Assembly (NCBI GenBank): GCA_021776135.1
Contig: JAJFGL010000042.1
Location: forward strand, 1 to 43,729
Length of the DNA: 43,729 nucleotides
Source: Kiloniellaceae bacterium
GTDB lineage: Bacteria; Pseudomonadota; Alphaproteobacteria; Kiloniellales; J153
Direction of reading: 5' to 3'
Both the position numbers and the translations under genes were made by a program. Under the pieces are notes generated by a model. That model ran no database searches. It had not been told where the DNA came from and was given only the letters and a program-made list of their open reading frames with translations. Each line of letters starts with the position of its first letter. The stretch's first letter is position 1. Positions 23,492 to 30,114 of the stretch are shown here, piece by piece.

Positions 23492-24777
23492 GCGGCGGCA
23501 GCGACGGAAAGGATGTCGCGATCCGGGTGCGCGACCTGGGCAAGATGTACCGGCTCTACCACCGGCCGTCCGACATCCTGCGCGAGCTGGTGACGCGCCG
23601 CGCCCGGCACGTCGAGCATTGGGCCTTGAAGGACGTCTCGTTCGACGTGTACCGGGGCGAAGTCGTTGGTATCATCGGGCGCAATGGCGCCGGCAAGACC
23701 ACTCTCCTCAGGATCATCGCCGATACCCTGGACAAGACTTGCGGCACGGTCGATGTCAACGGCCGCGTCTCGGCGATCATGGTCCTGGGCACGGGCTTCA
23801 ACATGGACTTGGCGGGCCGCGAGAACATCCTGCTGGGCGGCCTGTGCCTGGGCATGACGCACGAGGAAATTGAACGCAAGACCGATGCCATCGTCGCCTT
23901 CAGCGGCCTCAAGGATTTCATCGACGCCCCATGCAAGACGTACTCCAGCGGGATGCTCGCGCGTCTCGCCTTTAGCATCGCCGCCAGCGTCGATCCCGAC
24001 ATCCTGATCGTCGACGAGGCCCTGTCGACCGGCGACATGATCTTCGCGGCCAAGAGCTTCAGCCGGATGCGCGAAATCGCCAAAAGCGGCGCCACCGTTC
24101 TTTTGGTCACGCATAGTTTGCAGCAGATTTACGAGATGTGCGACCGGGCGATCTTGCTGGAAAATGGATGCGTATCGGCCATCGGAAACCCGCGTGAGGT
24201 TGGCTACCTCTACGAGCAGAATGTGCATGAGGAAATGGCGAGGCTCAACCAGGCCGCAGCGCCGATTCTCCAAACCGGCGACAAGGAAGCCACCGGAGTC
24301 TCCAAAGCACATATAATTGCGGCTGAAATTGTCGACGCGAACGGAAAACCGATGCGGCGGCTAAGAGATGGAGAAAATTGTGTTATCAACATATTTGTCC
24401 ATTCTTTTGAGGACATCCCAAATATTTCCGTTGGGTACGATATAAGAACTCAGACGGGGTACCAAGTATACGGATGCTCTACCACGGTAATCGGCATTAA
24501 CGCTTCAATAAGAAAAGGCGAAAAACGGAAATATTCATTCTCGCTTACGCCTAGGCTGAATACCGGAAGCTACGTTTTCAATTTCGGAATTGCCGAAAAC
24601 CACGGATCTGTGAAAGGCGACTATTCGATGATTCGTTTCTGGGCAGATGGCCTAATCGTTGAGGCAGAGACGGAGGATCTATTCCCAGGTTTAGTCAATA
24701 TGAAAAGCCTTCTGATATCCGATACTCTTATCGAAAGCGACGAAGAGAACCAGATTGATGTATCGGCGCACCTTTAG
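23488..24777 (+). CDS. wzt: Polysaccharide ABC exporter ATPase with carbohydrate-binding domain, Wzt
   Basis: The N-terminal ATPase has Walker A GRNGAGKTT (about 64-72), signature YSSGMLARLAFS, Walker B ILIVDEALSTGD and the switch His in LLVTHS. From about residue 270 a beta-rich Wzt C-terminal domain follows (ENCVINIFVHSF, SVGYDIRTQTGYQVYG, GSYVFNFGIAEN). Family knowledge: such domains recognise the capped non-reducing end of the glycan. The 429-residue length matches the two-domain type. Oddity: codon use changes sharply; by hand count 24361-24480 is 39% GC against 63% in 23701-23820, so the binding domain may have been exchanged. The start is GTG at 23488 (GTGA overlap); the longer reading to 22933 is antisense-frame noise over wzm. 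Confidence 0.93.
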   Translation: MSGGSDGKDVAIRVRDLGKMYRLYHRPSDILRELVTRRARHVEHWALKDVSFDVYRGEVVGIIGRNGAGKTTLLRIIADTLDKTCGTVDVNGRVSAIMVLGTGFNMDLAGRENILLGGLCLGMTHEEIERKTDAIVAFSGLKDFIDAPCKTYSSGMLARLAFSIAASVDPDILIVDEALSTGDMIFAAKSFSRMREIAKSGATVLLVTHSLQQIYEMCDRAILLENGCVSAIGNPREVGYLYEQNVHEEMARLNQAAAPILQTGDKEATGVSKAHIIAAEIVDANGKPMRRLRDGENCVINIFVHSFEDIPNISVGYDIRTQTGYQVYGCSTTVIGINASIRKGEKRKYSFSLTPRLNTGSYVFNFGIAENHGSVKGDYSMIRFWADGLIVEAETEDLFPGLVNMKSLLISDTLIESDEENQIDVSAHL

Positions 24778-24807
24778 TTGGGCCGGGCGTCAAGGGGAAC
24801 GAATTTG

Positions 24808-25554
24808 ATGGGCAGATTCCTACACCGTCTGTTCGGGAATGATTTGGCCCAAGCGGTCGCCAATCAACAGGAATGGAACAACGCGCTGCAAGCGCGCGTC
24901 GCCTTTTTGGAGGAACGGCTGGTCAGCTACTACAAGAACCGATGGGACATGATCGACAAGTTGGCCGATTACCTGGTTGGTGCGGAATTGGGCGGAGACT
25001 ATCTGGAGTTCGGCGTCTTCGAGGGCCGGACCTTCGGTTATGCCTATAAGGTAATGGCTCCGTTGTTCTCCGACATGCGTTTCGTGGCGTTCGACTCTTT
25101 CGAGGGACTGCCCGAACCGCGGGGCTTGGACGCAAACGACAAGTATTCGAGCAGCTTCCACCGGGGGCAGTTCGCCTGTAGCCACGAGATATTCCTGCGG
25201 AACCTTGAGGCGAAGTGGCAGGTCGATCTCAGCCGGGTCCGAACGGTCCCCGGCTGGTTCGATCGAACATTGCGCGACGACAGCCCCGACGTCGCCGACC
25301 TCACCACCGTGGCGGCGGCGTGGATCGACTGCGACCTCTACGAATCCACCGTGCCTGTATTGGACTTCCTGACCTCGCGGCTCAGGGTCGGCTCGGTCAT
25401 CCTGTTCGACGACTGGCGCTGTTTCCGAAACCTCGCCAGCCAAGGTGAGCAGCGGGCCTGCGCGGAATGGTTAGGGCGCAATCCGCAAATTGAGCTTAAT
25501 CCATTCGTGGATTTTGGCTTTCATGGCATGTCCTTCACGGTGGCGGCGTGCTGA
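24808..25554 (+). CDS. TylF/MycF-like SAM-dependent O-methyltransferase (248 aa)
   Basis: The N-terminal helix region (NQQEWNNALQARVAFLEERL) may be a coiled coil. The catalytic domain runs from about residue 50: GDYLEFGVFEGRTFGYAYK (motif I), RFVAFDSFEGLPEP, WIDCDLYESTVPVL and SVILFDDWRCF. The Asp residues of IDCDLYES and LFDDW correspond to the metal site of macrocin O-methyltransferase relatives, which methylate sugar hydroxyls. ATG at 24808 with AAGGGGA 10 bases upstream is preferred over TTG at 24778. Placed right after wzt, it is a good candidate for the enzyme that caps the glycan for recognition by Wzt (inference). Confidence 0.78.
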   Translation: MGRFLHRLFGNDLAQAVANQQEWNNALQARVAFLEERLVSYYKNRWDMIDKLADYLVGAELGGDYLEFGVFEGRTFGYAYKVMAPLFSDMRFVAFDSFEGLPEPRGLDANDKYSSSFHRGQFACSHEIFLRNLEAKWQVDLSRVRTVPGWFDRTLRDDSPDVADLTTVAAAWIDCDLYESTVPVLDFLTSRLRVGSVILFDDWRCFRNLASQGEQRACAEWLGRNPQIELNPFVDFGFHGMSFTVAAC

Positions 25555-25594
25555 GGCCTTCGGGATGTCGCGCCGAAAGGTCGATTAGCTCATA

Positions 25595-27493
25595 ATGTGC
25601 GGAATCGGTGGCTATTTTAAGATCAAGGATCCTGGCGGCGCGCCGGCTCTCGATGTGGCGTTGCGCCATCGCGGGCCCGACGGGGCAGGGCGCTTCGTCG
25701 ATCGCGCCGCCGCCCTGTATCACACCCGGCTCAGCATCATCGACCTTAGCGACGCCGCGACGCAGCCCATGACCGACGAGACCGGACAGGTGGTCATCGT
25801 CTACAACGGTGAAATCTACAATTTTCAGGAGCTGCGCGAACGGCTGATCGCCCGTGGCCACCGCTTCCAGTCCCACTCCGACACCGAGGTCGTGCTGCGC
25901 CTCTACATCGAGCACGGCGAGGGTTTTGTCCGCCACCTCCGGGGCATGTTCGCTTTCGCCATCTACGACAAACGCGGAGGTCCCGGCCGCGAGGCGCTGA
26001 TCTTGGCGCGCGACCCCTTCGGAATCAAACCGCTGCTGTATGCGGAGACGGCCGAGGGCGGCGTCGTGTTCGCTTCGGAACTCAAGACGATGCTGGCAAG
26101 CGGCAAGGTCGCGCGCGAGGTCGATCCGGTTGCCCTGCGCGATCTGCTAACGGTTGGTTCGGTCTACCAGCCGAGGACATTGCTGCGTGGTGTGCGCGCT
26201 CTGCTTCCTGGGCGGATCGCCGTTTATCAAGGCCGACGACGCCGGGAGACCGTGTACTGGAAATTCGGCGCCGGCCGTGTGTCCGGCCTCGCCGATGCCA
26301 CTGACGCCGAAGCGGCGGCGGCGGTGGACGGCGCACTCAGCGATTCGGTGCGCCGGCAGCTCGTTGCCGACGTGCCGATTTGTTGTTTTCTTAGCGGCGG
26401 GATCGATTCCGCCCTTACAACTGCCATCATGGCTAGGCACCACAATTCCCAGGTCTGCACCTATTCGGTGGGATTCGACGGGCCGCGCTCACCGCTTGAT
26501 GAAACGGCGGACGCCGCCGTCGTTGCCCAGCACCTGGAAACGGACCATCATGAAGTTCTGATCCGCGACCGGGACGTTGCAGAGCTGATGGGGCGGCTTG
26601 GGAGCACCCTCGATCAGCCGAGCATCGACGGCGTTAACTCCTACTTCGTCTCCCGCGCGGTGGCACGGGATTACAAGGTGGCGCTGTCCGGCACCGGCGG
26701 CGATGAACTATTCGCCGGCTATCCCTGGTTCAATGCCGCCTCGGCCTATCAGCCGCCCACAGGTAGCGCGCTAGCCTGGTTGGGCCGGCGGTTGCTGCCT
26801 TGGCCGCAGGAGGATAACAGTCTAGCGGCTAAATGGGCATTTTCCGACGTCGCCGGTTATTTCAACCGCCAGCATCAGATTTTCGGCCTCGGCGGCGCCG
26901 CTCGAGCCATGGCCCCGCACCTGCGCGCCGATGCGAGGGGATGGCGCGACAGCTATCTCGACATCGACTCACGCGACACGGTGCGCGACAACGGCATACT
27001 GAACCGTTGCTCGGCGCTTTGCTTGGCTGGCTATACCAGCAACCAGTTGCTGCGCGACATCGACGCCACCTCAATGAGCTGCGGCATCGAGGTGCGGGTA
27101 CCCTTTCTTGATCCCGTCGTCGCCGATGTCGCCATGTCCCTGCCCGAGCGCCATAAGGCCGGTGCAGCGGACCGGGCGGCCCCGGCGGGAAGCTATGCCG
27201 CTTCGGGAATCAAAAAGGTTCTTCTCGATGTCGGGCAGCGCTATTTGCCGGCCGATTTCGCCACCCGGCCAAAACGCGGGTTCAACATGCCGGTGGCCGA
27301 CTGGTTGCGCGGCCCCTTGCGGGAATTGGCGGCTGAAACGCTGGACGAGGCGAGGGTCGAGCGCGCGGGCCTCCTTGACCCAAAATTCGCCGGAGACGTC
27401 CGAGCGGACTTCGAGGCCGGCCGGGCGACGGGATCAAACCTTTGGTTGCTGCTGGTGACTTCTTTGTGGAAGGAGCAGGTCCTCGATGGATGA
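25595..27493 (+). CDS. AsnB-like glutamine-dependent amidotransferase (632 aa)
   Basis: N-terminal class II glutaminase: MCGIGGYFKI with nucleophile Cys2 (after Met removal), RHRGPDGAG, TRLSIIDLSD and YNGEIYNFQELR. The synthetase domain has FLSGGIDSALTTAI (ATP pyrophosphatase loop, about 265-278), GTGGDELFAGY, CGIEVRVPFLDP and KRGFNMPVADWLRG. Asparagine synthetase homologues in glycan loci, such as WbpS of Pseudomonas aeruginosa O6, are thought to amidate the carboxyl group of uronic acids. The wbpB/D/E-type genes here make a uronic acid, an obvious substrate (inference). True asparagine synthesis is the alternative. Overlaps the next gene by 8 bases. Confidence 0.88.
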   Translation: MCGIGGYFKIKDPGGAPALDVALRHRGPDGAGRFVDRAAALYHTRLSIIDLSDAATQPMTDETGQVVIVYNGEIYNFQELRERLIARGHRFQSHSDTEVVLRLYIEHGEGFVRHLRGMFAFAIYDKRGGPGREALILARDPFGIKPLLYAETAEGGVVFASELKTMLASGKVAREVDPVALRDLLTVGSVYQPRTLLRGVRALLPGRIAVYQGRRRRETVYWKFGAGRVSGLADATDAEAAAAVDGALSDSVRRQLVADVPICCFLSGGIDSALTTAIMARHHNSQVCTYSVGFDGPRSPLDETADAAVVAQHLETDHHEVLIRDRDVAELMGRLGSTLDQPSIDGVNSYFVSRAVARDYKVALSGTGGDELFAGYPWFNAASAYQPPTGSALAWLGRRLLPWPQEDNSLAAKWAFSDVAGYFNRQHQIFGLGGAARAMAPHLRADARGWRDSYLDIDSRDTVRDNGILNRCSALCLAGYTSNQLLRDIDATSMSCGIEVRVPFLDPVVADVAMSLPERHKAGAADRAAPAGSYAASGIKKVLLDVGQRYLPADFATRPKRGFNMPVADWLRGPLRELAAETLDEARVERAGLLDPKFAGDVRADFEAGRATGSNLWLLLVTSLWKEQVLDG

Positions 27494-28499
27494 CACCGCG
27501 CGCGTTGCGCACTCGAAACCGATGGCGACGGTGTCTTGCCCGGCCTGCGTAGAGGGCCGCCTGGCACCGAGCGATCAGATTGTTGACTTAGGAGAGGCGG
27601 TACGCCGATGGGGTGAGGTCGTTGGGACAGCGCCCCCCCGGGGGTTGGTGACTCGTTACCGGCGTAAAGGGCCCTGCCAACTGCACGAATGCGAGTGCTG
27701 CGGCCTCGGCGTGTTCCTGCCGTTGGTTCCCGGCGACGAAGAATTTTATCGTTTCGTGAGCGCGGCTAACTACTACCTGGACGACCGATGGGACTTTCGC
27801 GAATCTCTGCGCATCATCGGCCGGCACCGACCCTGTTCAGTGCTCGATATCGGATGCGGGACCGGTAGATTTCTGAGCCATATCAAGGCCCGCTTTCCCG
27901 GTATCAACACACTTGGCCAAGATATCAACGAGGGTGTTTCGGCAACGCTGGAAGCAAGCGGCCACCAATATGCGGGGTGCGATCTGTCGGCCCTAGATAG
28001 TGGCACTGTGGATTGCGTCTCGACCTTGCAGGTGCTTGAGCACGTACCCGACCCCGAGGCGTACCTGCGGCAAGTGGTGCGCGTGACGAAGCCGTTAGGC
28101 CTCGTGCTCGTGAGCGTTCCCGATTGTGAAAGCTTGGTGGGTAAACTTCCAGACGCGCTGACGGAATTGCCGCCGCATCACGTTACCCGCTGGAATGAAC
28201 GTGCGTTGCGGGCACTCATGGACCGCTGCGGGCTGACCGTCCTATCAGCGATCCGCCAGCCGCTGGAGCGGTATCTTTGGGATTCCTATATAGAAGTGGC
28301 CCTCGCGACCAAGCCCTGGTTCATGGGCTTCGTGTCGCCCTTCATCGAAACCATGGGAGGCCCAGCAGAAGTTGCGATGATGGTTCGCAGGGAATGTGAA
28401 ACGCGGGGTATTAACTGTCTTTGGGGTATCGACAGCCATACGCTTCTGATAGAGGCGAAAGTCGCATCGAGCGACCCAGGTGGCAATGCTAAGAGGTGA
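27486..28499 (+). CDS. SAM-dependent methyltransferase with N-terminal zinc-ribbon-like segment (337 aa)
   Basis: VSCPACVEGRL and LHECECCGLGVF supply two CxxC-like pairs that probably bind zinc, as in many sugar and C-methyltransferases. The class I core follows: CSVLDIGCGTGRFLSHIKA (motif I), LGQDINEG, DCVSTLQVLEHVPDPEAYLR (motif IV) and LVLVSVPDCESL. It probably modifies a sugar or the finished glycan. The start overlaps the amidotransferase gene by 8 bases. A small coiled-coil gene follows directly. The acceptor is unknown; the third methyltransferase of the locus suggests a heavily methylated or capped polymer. Confidence 0.82.
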   Translation: MDDTARVAHSKPMATVSCPACVEGRLAPSDQIVDLGEAVRRWGEVVGTAPPRGLVTRYRRKGPCQLHECECCGLGVFLPLVPGDEEFYRFVSAANYYLDDRWDFRESLRIIGRHRPCSVLDIGCGTGRFLSHIKARFPGINTLGQDINEGVSATLEASGHQYAGCDLSALDSGTVDCVSTLQVLEHVPDPEAYLRQVVRVTKPLGLVLVSVPDCESLVGKLPDALTELPPHHVTRWNERALRALMDRCGLTVLSAIRQPLERYLWDSYIEVALATKPWFMGFVSPFIETMGGPAEVAMMVRRECETRGINCLWGIDSHTLLIEAKVASSDPGGNAKR

Positions 28500-28504
28500 G
28501 AGAA

Positions 28505-28765
28505 ATGTCTGAAGGGTTGAGTACCGCACCTAAGGGATGGTTTCAGAGCATAGGTGCCGTCCTGGTCAGGAGTATACGTCATGTCACCGGCACGTATTTT
28601 CTCAAGGAACACATCGACAAGCGGCTCAACGAAAACGGACTCCAACTGTCTGCAAATGACATGGCAATCATGAACAAATTGATAGAACTCGATCGGAAAA
28701 TGAACAGTATCGAGCGCGACATCTCAAGTCTCAGGGACGTCATCGAAAAGCGTTCCGCACGCTGA
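28505..28765 (+). CDS. Small coiled-coil protein of unknown function (86 aa)
   Basis: Starts MSEGLSTAPKGWFQSIGAVL. The first half has a weakly hydrophobic amphipathic helix (FQSIGAVLVRSIRHV), and the second (MAIMNKLIELDRKMNSIERD, SSLRDVIEKR) has clear heptads, so a short coiled coil or dimerisation helix is likely. No family is recognised. GAGGTGAG precedes the ATG at 28505; an in-frame GTG at 28496 overlapping the previous stop is an alternative start. Located between a methyltransferase and a glycosyltransferase. The neighbouring O-methyltransferase at 24808 also starts with a coiled-coil-like helix, so a docking role is conceivable but unproven. Confidence 0.6.
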   Translation: MSEGLSTAPKGWFQSIGAVLVRSIRHVTGTYFLKEHIDKRLNENGLQLSANDMAIMNKLIELDRKMNSIERDISSLRDVIEKRSAR

Positions 28766-28785
28766 TCCCTGACGAAGTATTTTCC

Positions 28786-30114
28786 GTGAACCCAAAAATA
28801 CTTTTCATAGGATACGCCGATTCGTCGCACACGGCGTCATGGATCGAGTTGCTGGACGGGGCGGGCTTTGATGTTCGTCTTTTTGCTCTGCCGTCGCTTG
28901 CCCCGCCAGTGGCCCTTGCCTATCCTATCTATCTTACCGACATCGATGCCCGCCCAAGGAAGGTTACCGGACCGCGCATTCAGGCATTTGATCCCCGGCC
29001 GACACCGGGATCGAAGGCAAGCCGTGCCTTTCGTCATATTGCCGCGCGGGCGCCCGGCCCCTCCCGGCGGCTGTTCGTCGAGATGGCCGATCGTTTGGGT
29101 CGGCAATGGCCGGCGACTCTCGAAGAAGCGCTGGCCAACGTCTTCCGGACATGGCGGCCCGATATCGTGCACACATTGGGTTTCGATCCCGCCGCATATC
29201 TCTTTCTCCGCGCGGCGCGCGCCTATGGCTTCCTTGGTGGGGCGCGGTGGGTCGCTCAGGCGCGTGGCGGGCCGGACCTTGATCTCTTTCAGCACCTGCC
29301 CGAACGTCTCGCGCTGATCGAGGAGGTGTTCCGCGCCTGCGATCATTTTATCTGCGACAACGAACGCAATTACGCATTCGCTTTGGAGCACGGCCTCGAC
29401 AGTTCGAAAATCGAGAACCCCGGTGTCGGCGTGGTATCGGGGGCCGGAGGGTTAGACGTGGACGCCCTCGCCGCTCTATCGGCCGATCCACCTTCACGCC
29501 GCGAGCGGATCATCGTCTGGCCGAAGACCTATGAGACGATGTCGTCCAAGGCGCTGCCGGTCTTCGAAGCGCTGAATACAATCTGGGACCGCATCCAGCC
29601 GGCCCGCATCGAGTGTCTGTGGCTGGTTCAGGACGAGGTCCGCATCTGGTTCAACAAGATGCTGCGTGAGGACGTGAAGCGAAGCTGCCGCATCCATCAA
29701 CGCCTTGATCGTGCGCCGGTCCTACAAATGATGGCTGAGTCGCGTATCATGCTGGCACCCTCGCTGACCGACGGAATACCGAACGCCATGTTGGAGGCGA
29801 TGGCGACCGGCGCCTTTCCCATCGTATCGCCCCTCGCGACGATTACGCCAATTGTCGAGAACGAGCGCAACGTACTGTTCGCGCGCAATCTGTATCCGGA
29901 CGAAATCGCGGAGGCTTTGATACGGGCCATGAGCGACGATGCGCTTGTAGACACGGCGGCGCGAACCAATCTAGCCCGCGTCCGCGAGCTGACCGACCGG
30001 GGACGGGTGAGGAGCCGTGTTGTCGAATTCTACCATGCCCTGGCGGCGTCGGACCGGGCGCGCCGCGGCGAGTCGGCATTGGCCGGATCCTGCATCGGGT
30101 CGATGGCACAATGA
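28786..30114 (+). CDS. Glycosyltransferase family 4-like (442 aa), paralogue of 33080
   Basis: GT-B layout: ILFIGYADSSHTASWIELLD at the N-terminus, then DIVHTLGFDPAAYLFLRAAR and VAQARGGPDLDLF. IIVWPKTYETMSSKALPVFE opens the donor domain and APSLTDGIPNAMLEAMATG carries the C-terminal conserved Glu region. The same blocks occur in the 33080-34282 product (SSHTASWIELLD versus STHAQSWIRLLD; ENERNVLFARNLYPDE versus ENERHLLYARNLFPDE), so the two are paralogues flanking the large fusion. The start is GTG at 28786. ATGA overlap with the next gene. Donor sugar unknown. Confidence 0.8.
   Translation: MNPKILFIGYADSSHTASWIELLDGAGFDVRLFALPSLAPPVALAYPIYLTDIDARPRKVTGPRIQAFDPRPTPGSKASRAFRHIAARAPGPSRRLFVEMADRLGRQWPATLEEALANVFRTWRPDIVHTLGFDPAAYLFLRAARAYGFLGGARWVAQARGGPDLDLFQHLPERLALIEEVFRACDHFICDNERNYAFALEHGLDSSKIENPGVGVVSGAGGLDVDALAALSADPPSRRERIIVWPKTYETMSSKALPVFEALNTIWDRIQPARIECLWLVQDEVRIWFNKMLREDVKRSCRIHQRLDRAPVLQMMAESRIMLAPSLTDGIPNAMLEAMATGAFPIVSPLATITPIVENERNVLFARNLYPDEIAEALIRAMSDDALVDTAARTNLARVRELTDRGRVRSRVVEFYHALAASDRARRGESALAGSCIGSMAQ

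Noticed and set aside
23666-23857. Short plus frames inside wzt and many antisense frames across the glycan locus
   Set aside because: They lie in other frames of strongly supported genes and show only composition-driven repeats of Ala, Arg and Ser.
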